DNA of 64,000 bases from Leptospira sp. WS58.C1 (lineage in GTDB: Bacteria; Spirochaetota; Leptospiria; Leptospirales; Leptospiraceae). Within the stretch, counting starts at the first letter, position 1. Each line of letters opens with the position of its first letter. Both the position numbers and the translations under genes were made by a program. Positions 44,084-54,400 of this stretch are shown one piece after another. Where the stretch lies: the NCBI RefSeq assembly GCF_040833995.1, contig NZ_CP162137.1, positions 2,342,501 to 2,406,500 on the forward strand. The letters run 5' to 3'. The notes beneath the pieces were generated by a model. It had not been told where the DNA came from. It searched no databases and worked only from the letters and a program-made list of their open reading frames with translations.

Positions 44084-45826
44084 TCAAAGTTGAATTAATT
44101 CCCAGTTATTTTCCGCGATCTTTCTATCAATGTCTTCCGAGGGATTTAAATAGATCGTAAGGACTTTGATTGACTCATTAATCGGAATCCAAAGCAATTT
44201 GAAAGATTGTATACTTTGCATTTCTTCATCAGAAATATGCGGGAAAAATTCCCTTAAAACCACTTCTCTTTTCATCTTTAAATTAGGCATTCTTGAACTT
44301 ATAACGTACGCTTCCACGGGAAACTGATCTACAAAATCATTCGTTAAGTTAATAATGGGATGGCTGATAACCAGATTAATTTTCTTTTCCTTCAAGTAAC
44401 TTACTTTGGAAAATCTTTTATGACCACTCTTCAATCTCTCATTCGTGAGGAACTTATCCGGATTTCTGACATTCGAATCCATTAATCCTAGCATGTCTAA
44501 AGTATAAAGTTTCGAATAGTAAGGAATCGCCCCAGCAGCCGTTACCGCCAAACGAACTTGCGAGTTCCCAAAATATTCGGCGAATTTTTTACCGATCGAG
44601 CTCCAATTTTCAAACGGAGACTTCAAATGTTTTTCCAGCATACGAGTGGTTTCCATTCCGGAAAAATTAGAAATAGGTTCTAGAAAAAATCTATCTTGCA
44701 ATCGAAAATAATATGATGAAACGCTGGTTGCAATTAAGATAGAGGCAATTAATAAATTGGGCCTTGCCTGTTCCCGATAAATAAGGAACAAAGCTAAAAT
44801 TATTGGCGGTAAAATAGGAGTCATAAACCTGAATTCCATAAAATCTCCACCGACCCAAATAATATATAAAGAAGTCAATCCGACTAACGATCCCAAATAC
44901 CCGAGAAAGGAATAGGCTTTAAAATTCGATTTATAAAACGCTAATATAATCCCTAATATTAAAAAAGGGCCAAGTGAGTATATAGAAAAGAATAGATGAA
45001 AATATTCGATTCCTGCGAGTAGACTGTCCGTATTATTGCCGCCTACTTTAGCATTAAAAGTATTCGGAAAAATATGCCCATAATATTTTAATTTCCAGAG
45101 AAACCACAAACCAACGATAATTGCGAAGGGAAAACTTATTAAAAATAGAAAGCGAAATAATTCACGCCCTTGATTTCTTACTTTAAACAATAAAAATATA
45201 CCTGTTGCTATGGCGACTAAACCGGCATCCATTCGAGTTAAAAACAATAAAGAAAGAGTAAAACTCAAAAAAATCAAAGATAAAGCCGAAAACTTCGGTT
45301 GATCATAAGTTCGCAAAGTAAGATAGGCGGTAACACTAATTAAAAAAGTAATTAAGGAAGTTTCCAGTCCACCTGTCGCATAAGAAGAAAAAGAATAATT
45401 AAAACCTAATATAAACAGAAATCCAACAATATGAAAAGTGTTAGATTTAAATAGTAATTTTGCTATTCTATACCAGACTAATAAAGAACCTGAATAGAAA
45501 AACAAACCCAATTGAATCGAAAAATTCTCAGGAGCCTGTTTAAACAGGATTCCTAACGACACAAACAACATCCAAAGAAAATTTGTGTACCCTTCAAGAT
45601 ATTCTCCGATATTGAATACAATTCCGAACCCGTTCACAAAATTTTCCGAATATCTAAACGTAATGAACGCATCATCCTGTAAAAACTTGTTTTTATTAGC
45701 AAAATAAACAGCCCATACGATGACAAAAAATGGAACAGCCTTAAGAATAATTTCTGTTATTCTTTTTATTTTAGGTTGATTTAAAAAATTATTGTTCATT
45801 GGGAGATATCCGTTAGCCAGTTCCAT
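44084..45826 (-). CDS. GT39/ArnT-like polytopic glycosyltransferase
   Basis: A 580-residue integral membrane protein with about 10-11 helices and a C-terminal periplasmic domain. The loop QDDAFITFRYSENFVNGFGIVFN near residue 50, with the acidic DD pair, and EYLEGYTNFLW mark the lipid-phosphate-sugar-dependent mannosyl/arabinosyl transferase clan (GT39/ArnT/PMT-like). It would move a sugar from a polyprenyl-phosphate donor to lipid A, protein or polysaccharide. Coding sequence is clearly more AT-rich than its neighbours, and it stands alone between glnA and the helical protein, so it may be acquired. The start could be an internal ATG at about 45799. Confidence 0.78.
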   Translation of the reverse strand: MELANGYLPMNNNFLNQPKIKRITEIILKAVPFFVIVWAVYFANKNKFLQDDAFITFRYSENFVNGFGIVFNIGEYLEGYTNFLWMLFVSLGILFKQAPENFSIQLGLFFYSGSLLVWYRIAKLLFKSNTFHIVGFLFILGFNYSFSSYATGGLETSLITFLISVTAYLTLRTYDQPKFSALSLIFLSFTLSLLFLTRMDAGLVAIATGIFLLFKVRNQGRELFRFLFLISFPFAIIVGLWFLWKLKYYGHIFPNTFNAKVGGNNTDSLLAGIEYFHLFFSIYSLGPFLILGIILAFYKSNFKAYSFLGYLGSLVGLTSLYIIWVGGDFMEFRFMTPILPPIILALFLIYREQARPNLLIASILIATSVSSYYFRLQDRFFLEPISNFSGMETTRMLEKHLKSPFENWSSIGKKFAEYFGNSQVRLAVTAAGAIPYYSKLYTLDMLGLMDSNVRNPDKFLTNERLKSGHKRFSKVSYLKEKKINLVISHPIINLTNDFVDQFPVEAYVISSRMPNLKMKREVVLREFFPHISDEEMQSIQSFKLLWIPINESIKVLTIYLNPSEDIDRKIAENNWELIQL

Positions 45827-45970
45827 CTACTATTGGATGTCTATGCTTTTAACTTTATCGCATTTGTCAACAACGGGTAAACGGAAATAAAATGAGAAGA
45901 ATGTATTTTAACCTGTAAATAGTTTAAAATAACAAAGAGTGAACTAAGATCCTTCAGTACAAAAAATAAA

Positions 45971-45999
45971 AAACCCCGAGAACATCTCGAGGTTTTTTA
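45971..45999. terminator. Bidirectional terminator between glnA and the glycosyltransferase
   Basis: CCCCGAG-aacat-CTCGAGG forms a 7-bp stem with one G-T pair, flanked by A-tracts on one side and T6 on the other. It follows the glnA stop codon by 22 bases and terminates it on minus. Confidence 0.85.
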
Positions 46000-46020
46000 A
46001 TCCATACCGTATTCTTACGA

Positions 46021-47442
<1,422 letters not shown>

Positions 47443-47761
47443 TGATACTTATCTCCTATATGTTTGTACTAGGGGTCTCTAATTCGCACGCGAAAAGCGT
47501 GTCCTGCTTATGCTCATGCAAGAGATGTGCCAAATCCTAATACCCATCTTGCAAGTATCTTCCCTCTGTGTAAAAAAAGAAGGAGCCCCTGGAAAAGCAG
47601 TCCATGCTCAGGCTAAAAATCCTTGAACCTGAGGCAATCAGTAAAAAACTCCGATTGAATGGATTCGATAGATTTTTCAGAACGAAAGTTCTGCTTCTAT
47701 TCGACCTGTCCCTTGCGTTAGTTTGGTACACTACGCTCAAAATATAATCATGGGAGAAACC
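47443..47761. other. Divergent regulatory region between glnA and the 415-residue gene
   Basis: A 319-base gap. On minus it contains the sigma-54 promoter for glnA and a leader of about 65 bases. No gene is supported here: the short frame 47537-47740 on minus has no ribosome site and no resemblance to known proteins. Nothing else definite is visible. Confidence 0.6.
47517..47533 (-). promoter_or_regulatory. Sigma-54 (RpoN) promoter of glnA
   Basis: On minus the sequence reads TTGGCAC-ATCTC-TTGCA, an exact fit to the -24 GG / -12 GC consensus TGGCAC-N5-TTGCA. Transcription would start around 47505, leaving a leader of about 60 bases before the glnA ATG. RpoN promoters at nitrogen genes usually need an NtrC-type activator; none is in this window. 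Confidence 0.9.
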
Positions 47762-49009
47762 ATGCAGACCCTTGCCAAATGGCCTAATCCATCCGAACTT
47801 TCTTTTTCAGGTCAAATATATGCCGAAACGGAATTTCCGAACTCTAAAGAATATTTTCAATCCGTATTGGCATGGGCAAAGGAGAACGGAGCCGAAGAAT
47901 ACCTTCTAGTTCCCTTAGCAGACTGGGTCCCTTCTTCAAAACTTCTCTCCAGCCTTCCCTCCTATCCTGTCCGAACACAGGTGGACATTCCTGATCCAGT
48001 TTCCTTCTCCTATTTACTCCCACCCGTATTATTCGGGAAAAAACTCTGCTTTTGGATCTCGGATGAAAAGAGCCTAACGGACTCTTACTTTTGTGTTTTA
48101 GGAAAATTAGAAAAATGCCAAGAACACTTAAACAAAATTTTTGGACAAGAGATCCATTGTATCCCTGAGATCGTATGGAAAGAAGAAGAGAAACATTCCG
48201 ATTCTCTATTACTCGAAAGAAAATTATGGGGAAGAAGAGAGAATGGAAAAAGATACTCTTTCTCCTTTTCCTTAGCAAAGGCGTTTTTTATAGGTTCTTT
48301 AACGGATATCAGAGAAATCCACGAATACGAATTAAATTCCCAAAGCTCTTCCGAATTAGAAATAGCGATCCAAAAGTTCATATATAAAAGAGCGGACTCC
48401 AAATTTTTCTCCCTTCTATCCGCATTGGGAAAGATAGAGTCGGAGAAAGGATTTGTTTTCAAACCAAAGTTCTATTTTTCCTTCGGACTACAACTTTTGA
48501 TCCTCGTATGTATTCTTACGGAAGCCTATGAAGAATTAGTTTCTCGGTGGATCGAAGAAAGGCCGCAAACTAAAGATACATTGCGTAAATTGGAAGAATG
48601 GACCGAAAAAGAATCCCATCCGAAAACGGAAGTCGGAATGGAAGCGATCTTCGAGGAAAGAGTCGTCCGTTTATTGGATAAATATTCCGGCCGATCCGAC
48701 AGATTCCTTCTTACAAGATTGGAAGAAGAATATTCACATTCTCAAATTCGCGTATCCGAACATTTCCAACTTAGAAAGAAGGAGCTGGAAGAAAAGCTGA
48801 TCCCTGACCTTCTCACCCAAATGGAATCCCATTCTAAACTTTCCTTCCCGGATGAACTCAAATCTGAATGGGAAAATTTAGGAAAAACATTACAGTCTCG
48901 TCTGGAAAATCTTCTATTAGAAAGAAAAAATTTACCAACTTTTGAACAAAATGGGAATGGAAAAACGCCCGAAAGCTGGAACAATCTTCTTGGGCAAAGG
49001 TCTGATTAA
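47762..49009 (+). CDS. Hypothetical protein with one predicted membrane segment
   Basis: A 415-residue protein I do not recognise. N-terminal two thirds look like a soluble alpha/beta domain (FPNSKEYFQSVLAWAKENGAEEYLLVPLADW...), with one hydrophobic stretch near residue 245 (FYFSFGLQLLILVCILTEAY) and a Glu/Lys-rich helical C-terminus (LLTRLEEEYSHSQIRVSEHFQLRKKELEEKL). I start at the ATG at 47762 behind GGAGAAACC; the frame is open to 47723. It is not coupled to neighbours and no catalytic motif is seen. Confidence 0.7.
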   Translation: MQTLAKWPNPSELSFSGQIYAETEFPNSKEYFQSVLAWAKENGAEEYLLVPLADWVPSSKLLSSLPSYPVRTQVDIPDPVSFSYLLPPVLFGKKLCFWISDEKSLTDSYFCVLGKLEKCQEHLNKIFGQEIHCIPEIVWKEEEKHSDSLLLERKLWGRRENGKRYSFSFSLAKAFFIGSLTDIREIHEYELNSQSSSELEIAIQKFIYKRADSKFFSLLSALGKIESEKGFVFKPKFYFSFGLQLLILVCILTEAYEELVSRWIEERPQTKDTLRKLEEWTEKESHPKTEVGMEAIFEERVVRLLDKYSGRSDRFLLTRLEEEYSHSQIRVSEHFQLRKKELEEKLIPDLLTQMESHSKLSFPDELKSEWENLGKTLQSRLENLLLERKNLPTFEQNGNGKTPESWNNLLGQRSD

Positions 49010-49100
49010 AGAATATAAGGCCAGATTATCCTAGGAAAGGTTTCGGATCTCCCGGAGAGAAATCTTTGACAAGGCCGGTAATTCAAAAAAAATGACCGGT

Positions 49101-49121
49101 AAATACCTCTCAGAGGTATTT
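49101..49121 (+). terminator. Hairpin just before tRNA-Met
   Basis: AAATACCTC-tca-GAGGTATTT is a perfect 9-bp stem with a three-base loop, about 90 bases after the previous gene. It lacks a strong T-tract, so it may be a weak terminator or a processing element for the tRNA leader. TTGACA at 49066-49071 is a possible -35 for the tRNA. Confidence 0.5.
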
Positions 49122-49132
49122 CCTAGGAATAA

Positions 49133-49207
<75 letters not shown>

Positions 49208-49230
49208 GGTCCTTTGGAGAAAACACACCC

Positions 49231-49518
49231 ATGAAAAAAACAATTCTTGCGACCGTAATATTGCTAGCCACGGTTTTCACCGGATTCTCCTCCGTTTCCG
49301 CTCAAAGCCAAGCATGCAATCAGATCTGTGATTTTTATACAAACTGTGTAGAAGGGCAAAAAAAACTTAGCGCTGCAGATAAACAAAAAGTCGGAGCCGG
49401 ATGTTTAAATACCTGCCGCAAAAATTATACAGCGGTTACTTCTTGTTATGAAACACATGCAGGTCAATGTACAGCCTTCAACTCCTGCTTGATGGAAAGT
49501 TATAAAGGAAAAAAATAA
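49231..49518 (+). CDS. Small secreted Cys-rich protein
   Basis: A 95-residue protein with a clear signal peptide (MKKTILATVILLATVFTGFSSVSA, cut near SAQ). The mature part of about 70 residues has eight Cys in two groups: C-x3-C-x5-C and C-x3-C-x9-C-x7-C-x5-C. This suggests up to four disulfides in a helical hairpin like that of CHCH-type proteins. Similar small Cys-rich exported proteins are annotated in Leptospira, with no assigned role. It lies 23 bases after tRNA-Met and may be co-transcribed with it. Confidence 0.8.
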   Translation: MKKTILATVILLATVFTGFSSVSAQSQACNQICDFYTNCVEGQKKLSAADKQKVGAGCLNTCRKNYTAVTSCYETHAGQCTAFNSCLMESYKGKK

Positions 49519-49600
49519 TCCTTATCGTTTGCACCAAAACTTAAGTTCTTGATACGTCTATGATCCCGGGTATAAAGAGCCGGGACGTAACAGTAGACTC

Positions 49601-50737
49601 TTAGCCAATCCGATCGGGTACTTGAAAAAATGCCCGATCGAAATCCTTAAAGACCGGGTCCAGTCCCTTCTTCTTTAACATCTCCGTAAATTCTTGGATC
49701 TTTCTAGAATCTTCTATCTCGAATTGTTTTAATTCTTCTCCGCCGGAATAACCTCCGGGATCCGTTCTAGATTCCACGGACATATGAGTGATCGGCATTC
49801 CAGCCAAATGGTTTCGCATCCGAACGGATTCTCTGGTGGATTGTACAAGTCCACTGTCCGGTAAAAAAAGACGGAGCGCGAATAAAAATCGAACATACTC
49901 TCTATCGGATACAGAGATCGTTTTATCGAACTCACCTTCCGCCGGTCTCATCCGAGGAAGGGAAACTTGGATCGTAGTTCTCCAATATTTTTTAGAAAGA
50001 TAATGTGCATGTTCAGCAAGACGGAACATTTCTCCGTATGGATCAGAAAGTCCGAGAAGCGCTCCTACTCCGATACGTCGAAAGCCGGCAAGCCCACCTC
50101 TATCCGGAGCCTCTAGTCTGTATCTCATATTCTTTTTCATCCCACGCAGATGATATTTGGAATAGACCTCCGGATCATAGGTCTCTTGGTAGACTACCAG
50201 ACCTTCCACTCCTTCCCCGATCAATACCTCGTATTTTTCCCGGTCCATAGGGTAAATTTCTATGGAGATGGAATCGAAATATGCTTTTAAGACCCTCACC
50301 GCGGATTTTAAATATTCTAAATTTGTAATAGAGTAATCTTCTCCGGTTAATATCAGAACATGCCTGATCCCTTTGAAATAAAGAACTTCCGACTCGGCCC
50401 GGATCTCCGACTCGTTTAATGTTTTTCTGGGGATCTTATTCTCAAAACTGAATCCGCAATAAACACAGGAGGACCTACATTCGTTGGAAAGATACATCGG
50501 CATATAGAGAGAGATCGTATTGCCGAATCTTTTTTTGGTCAAGCTTAGAGAAAGCTGGGCCATTTCTTCCAAATAAAGATCGGCAGTCGGATGCAATAAA
50601 GAAAGATATTCTTCGAAATTGAGCGCTTTCCCGGAAGATGAGGTATGGAGTGCGGACTCTATATCTATATTAGATTTAGATAATACTCTTTCCTTCGCTT
50701 CCGAGAAGGAGATCTTGTCAAATAACTCCGTGTACAT
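49601..50737 (-). CDS. thiH: 2-iminoacetate synthase ThiH
   Basis: ThiH is a radical SAM enzyme that splits tyrosine to give dehydroglycine for the thiamine thiazole ring. The 378-residue protein has the cluster motif [10 protein letters not shown] (C-x3-C-x2-C, about 87-96), LILTGE, and [33 protein letters not shown], which is ThiH-typical, and the C-terminal biotin/thiamin-associated region. It overlaps thiG by 20 bases, so the two are coupled. Other thi genes (thiS, thiF, thiC) are not in the window. Confidence 0.93.
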   Translation of the reverse strand: MYTELFDKISFSEAKERVLSKSNIDIESALHTSSSGKALNFEEYLSLLHPTADLYLEEMAQLSLSLTKKRFGNTISLYMPMYLSNECRSSCVYCGFSFENKIPRKTLNESEIRAESEVLYFKGIRHVLILTGEDYSITNLEYLKSAVRVLKAYFDSISIEIYPMDREKYEVLIGEGVEGLVVYQETYDPEVYSKYHLRGMKKNMRYRLEAPDRGGLAGFRRIGVGALLGLSDPYGEMFRLAEHAHYLSKKYWRTTIQVSLPRMRPAEGEFDKTISVSDREYVRFLFALRLFLPDSGLVQSTRESVRMRNHLAGMPITHMSVESRTDPGGYSGGEELKQFEIEDSRKIQEFTEMLKKKGLDPVFKDFDRAFFQVPDRIG

Positions 50738-51530
50738 TTCTAGATTCTTCTTCTAAAAATCCTGTGAGAGGACTGGAAGCCGATGCTTTTTGGGATCGGG
50801 AAGTTCCGGAATTGGAGTATAATCTGGAAATCCTACCCGCTTCCGTTGCAAGTTTGAAAGCGTACGCTGTTTTGGCAGGACCTTTTGCGATCGCGATCGC
50901 CGTATTTACTAAAACCGCATCCGCTCCCAACTCCATTGCTTGGGCGGCATGGGAAGGAAGGCCGAGCCCTGCATCGACCACTACCGGTATATTGGATTGT
51001 TCTATAATAATTTCTAAATTTGCCAGGGTGCGAATGCCTTGGTTAGTCCCAATCGGAGAACCGAGAGGCATCACTGTGGCACATCCTGCTTCTTCCAAAT
51101 GTTTACAAAGGATCGGATCAGCGTTGATATAAGGTAGGACATGAAATCCCTCCTTTACCAGGATCTGGGCGGCCTTGAGTGTTTCGATCGGATCCGGAAG
51201 AAGGTAAACCGGATCGGGGGTCACCTCTAGTTTTACCCAATTACCCCCGCCTAATTCTCTGGAAAGTCTTGCAAGACGGACCGCTTCCTCCGCATCCCGG
51301 GCGCCGCTCGTATTCGGTAAAAGTAATATTTTTTCCCGATCGATCTTAGTCAGAATATCGTCTTGGGGCGAAGACAGGTCCACTCTACGAAGAGCGACAG
51401 TCACTACTTCCGTTCCGGAAGAATGGATCGCTTGTTCCAAAGCGGTACCGGAAGAGAATTTGCCGGTACCCAAAAACAGCCTGGATTTGAACCTTCTGCC
51501 TGCGATGATTAGATCGTCTGATTCCGCCAC
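50718..51530 (-). CDS. thiG: Thiazole synthase ThiG
   Basis: ThiG forms the thiazole phosphate ring from deoxyxylulose phosphate, dehydroglycine and ThiS thiocarboxylate. The 270-residue TIM-barrel has [13 protein letters not shown] at the start, [55 protein letters not shown] and [30 protein letters not shown], all ThiG-characteristic. It starts 9 bases after the smc stop codon, so the thi pair appears to share a transcript with smc. No thiamine riboswitch is visible upstream. Confidence 0.94.
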   Translation of the reverse strand: MAESDDLIIAGRRFKSRLFLGTGKFSSGTALEQAIHSSGTEVVTVALRRVDLSSPQDDILTKIDREKILLLPNTSGARDAEEAVRLARLSRELGGGNWVKLEVTPDPVYLLPDPIETLKAAQILVKEGFHVLPYINADPILCKHLEEAGCATVMPLGSPIGTNQGIRTLANLEIIIEQSNIPVVVDAGLGLPSHAAQAMELGADAVLVNTAIAIAKGPAKTAYAFKLATEAGRISRLYSNSGTSRSQKASASSPLTGFLEEESRNVHGVI

Positions 51531-51539
51531 AATTCCAGA

Positions 51540-54323
51540 TTATACTGCTTCTGTCGCTCTTCCAGCAAAATCTCTGGCTTCGTCCAGTCTCAAGCTGATA
51601 ATTTTGGAAATTCCAGGCTCTTCGTTTGTGACCCCGAAAATGGAATTTGCCCTGTGGATCGTAGACTGAGCGTGAGTGATCACCACAAACTGGGACTTGT
51701 CCTTGAACTTGTCCAAGATCTGGCAGAATCGAAGTTTATTCGCCTCGTCGAGTGCTGCATCGATCTCATCCAAGAAACAAAATGGAGAAGGTTTTACCAT
51801 ATAAATCGCGAATAACAACGCGATCGCTGTTAAGGATTTTTCTCCACCCGATAAAAGCCTAAGGTTCTGGACATGTTTACCGGGAGGTTCCGCCATAATC
51901 TCGATGCCGGCATTTAAGCTGTCTTCTCCGTCCACGAGTTCGAGCATCGCTCTTCCCCCATTAAACAAAGTGGAGAATGTTTCCTGGAAATTTTCTTTGA
52001 TCCTTTCGAATGTTTCTCTGAAAAGTTTTTCGGACTCTTCGTTGATGTTTTTCAGGATCTCCGTGATATCGTTTTTGGATCTTTCGATATCTTCTTTTTG
52101 AGTACGATGGTGTTCGTAGATCTCTTTTACATTTCGATATTCTTCGATAGAAAGAGGGTTAATGGAACCCAACATCTGGATATCGGATTTTAAACGTTTG
52201 AGCTTGGTCTCGCTCTCTCCCTTTTCAGGTTTTTTGTCTTTGAACTCGTCGGCAAGTTCCTGTTCGGAGATGGAATAATCGTTGTACAATTCTTCGGAGA
52301 AGGATTCGAGTTGGACCTTATAAACCGAGACCGCCTTTTCCTTTTCGGTCAAGATCGGGAATAAGTTCTTATAATCTTCCTGGTTTTTCTGGATCTCGTT
52401 TTTTAAACCTTGGATCTCTTTTACGATATTCCTGAGCGCTTCTTTTTCGGAATCCAAAGCTCGGCTCATTTCTAAAAATTCATTGTATCTGTTCTCGATC
52501 TGTTGTTCCAGTTCGATCACTTCTTTTTCGAATTCCGTTTTTTTAAAGCCTAAAGTTTTAATGGACTCTTGTGCTGCCAAGATCCTCTTTTGGGTCTCTT
52601 CTATCCTTTCGGAAAGAGATTTGCCGGATTCTAATTTAGCATTCCTCTCGGAATTTAATTCTAAGATCCTTTTTTCTAAATAAACGATCTTTTCACGGAT
52701 ATTCTCAGCTTCCTCTCGTAAAGATTCAATGGCAAGTCCGGATTCTTTGATAGACCTGGTCAGATTTTCGTTCTCTAAGATCAGATCTTCGATCTCTTGG
52801 TCTAAACCTTCTTTTTGGGATAAAAATCCGTCTCTATCGAATAATAAACTGCGGATGCTGTCTTCCAAGGAGAAATATTCTCCCAATTGAGATCTGAACT
52901 TTTCCGTTTCCAGTTTCCCGGCTAGGTAGGAGATCTTGTTTTTAGTTTCTTCTCCGCTATACGAATCCAATGCGGATTTTAATTCCGCTTCTACGGAATG
53001 GATCCTGTCTGCTTCTCCGAGTAGGAGTTCCTTCAGACGATTTCTTTCCGCTTCCGTGGATTGGGCTTCTTTTTTACGGGATTCCAATTGGGAGATGAGA
53101 TCAAAAATGACTTCTTTTAGTCTTTCTCTCAGTTCCACATGTCGTTTGTCATTGGACTGGATCTTTGTTTCCTTTTCTTGGATGGAAGTATTTTCCGCCT
53201 CTATCTTGGATTCTATCTCCGTTTTATTCTTACGAAGGTCCTCGATGCCAAGCTCTAAGGATTTACTTTCTCCTTCCAGATCGATCGCTTCTTTTTCCAG
53301 CTTTTCTTTTTCGATCTGCAGAAGACTCTGAGCGGATTCTTCCTTAGTTAAGGATTCTCTAATGTCGGATATACGATCGGAATAATCTAGGATAATCCCT
53401 TTATTACTCTCTACCTTGTCTTTTTGGATCTGGGTTTGGGTGAGATGATCCAAAAGTTTTTTATCGATCTCAGCGACCTTCTTCTCCAAGTCGGACTTTT
53501 GATGGTCCAACTCTTCGATCCTTCCGGTTTCGGAAGAGATCATTTCCAAAAGAACTCTGTTCTTTTCTTTGATCTCTTTCAACTCATTCTCGGAGGTTTC
53601 AAATTTTCTCGTAAGAGTGGAAAACTTGATATAACGGATGATCTTGTCCGTTTCGTCCAACTCTTGCTTGAGTCGGAAATATTCTTCGGCCTTCTCCGCT
53701 TGTTTTTCCTTAACTTCCATTTCCTTTTTCATCGTATTCATAATGTCTTGGATACGAAGAAGGTTTTGGTTGGTGTCCGAAAGTTTTTTGAGAGCCTCTT
53801 GTCTTTCCATCTTGAATCTGGAAATACCTGCAGCTTCTTCGAAGATCAGCCTTCTCTCTTCCGGTTTGGAATGAAGGATACGATCCACTTTCCCTTGTTC
53901 CATAATGGAATAGCTGGATTTTCCGATCCCTGTATCGAGGAGGATCTTTTCGATTTCCTTACGTTGGACGCGAGAATCGTTTATTAGATATTCGTTATTT
54001 CCATCCGCGTATAATCTGCGGGTCAATTTGATGGTTGGATAATCCATCTTGATCAGTTTGGAAGAATTATCGAAGACAACGCTGACTTCCGCAAAACCCG
54101 CAGGCTTACGAGCTTCGGAACCGTGAAAGATGACATCATCCATCTTATCACCTCGAAGACCCTTGGCGGATTTTTCGCCGAAGACCCATTTTAAAGCGTC
54201 GACTATATTCGATTTTCCGGAACCGTTAGGTCCTACAACTGCGGTAAATCCCGGATCGAGAAGGACTTCCGTCTCGTCCGCAAAGGTCTTGAATCCAACA
54301 ATATTCAGGCTTTTAAGATACAT
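51540..54323 (-). CDS. smc: Chromosome segregation protein Smc, short form apparently without hinge
   Basis: Smc compacts and segregates the chromosome with Scp proteins. From the ATG at 54323 it has 927 residues, versus about 1180 in most bacteria. Walker [14 protein letters not shown] (about 31-43), the Q-loop region, the signature [15 protein letters not shown] (about 820) and Walker [14 protein letters not shown] are intact. Coiled coils run from about 160 to 460 and about 500 to 770. The turn between them (about 460-500, [23 protein letters not shown]) is too short for the usual globular hinge of about 150 residues with its Gly-rich motifs. The shorter length is therefore largely the missing hinge. 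How it dimerises is unclear. Confidence 0.92.
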   Translation of the reverse strand: MYLKSLNIVGFKTFADETEVLLDPGFTAVVGPNGSGKSNIVDALKWVFGEKSAKGLRGDKMDDVIFHGSEARKPAGFAEVSVVFDNSSKLIKMDYPTIKLTRRLYADGNNEYLINDSRVQRKEIEKILLDTGIGKSSYSIMEQGKVDRILHSKPEERRLIFEEAAGISRFKMERQEALKKLSDTNQNLLRIQDIMNTMKKEMEVKEKQAEKAEEYFRLKQELDETDKIIRYIKFSTLTRKFETSENELKEIKEKNRVLLEMISSETGRIEELDHQKSDLEKKVAEIDKKLLDHLTQTQIQKDKVESNKGIILDYSDRISDIRESLTKEESAQSLLQIEKEKLEKEAIDLEGESKSLELGIEDLRKNKTEIESKIEAENTSIQEKETKIQSNDKRHVELRERLKEVIFDLISQLESRKKEAQSTEAERNRLKELLLGEADRIHSVEAELKSALDSYSGEETKNKISYLAGKLETEKFRSQLGEYFSLEDSIRSLLFDRDGFLSQKEGLDQEIEDLILENENLTRSIKESGLAIESLREEAENIREKIVYLEKRILELNSERNAKLESGKSLSERIEETQKRILAAQESIKTLGFKKTEFEKEVIELEQQIENRYNEFLEMSRALDSEKEALRNIVKEIQGLKNEIQKNQEDYKNLFPILTEKEKAVSVYKVQLESFSEELYNDYSISEQELADEFKDKKPEKGESETKLKRLKSDIQMLGSINPLSIEEYRNVKEIYEHHRTQKEDIERSKNDITEILKNINEESEKLFRETFERIKENFQETFSTLFNGGRAMLELVDGEDSLNAGIEIMAEPPGKHVQNLRLLSGGEKSLTAIALLFAIYMVKPSPFCFLDEIDAALDEANKLRFCQILDKFKDKSQFVVITHAQSTIHRANSIFGVTNEEPGISKIISLRLDEARDFAGRATEAV

Positions 54324-54400
54324 ATGTATTTTTGTGTTTCTTTGGGAAATTGATTGCAAGTGACCAGAATCGGGCGGACTCTGGAATGCTTAGGAGTATT

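Noticed and set aside
50718..51560. Thiamine (TPP) riboswitch before thiG
   Set aside because: Only 9 bases separate thiG from smc, leaving no room for the aptamer.
53424..53987. Open frame of 187 codons on plus inside smc
   Set aside because: It is the antisense shadow of the smc coiled coil; the repeated charge pattern explains its length.
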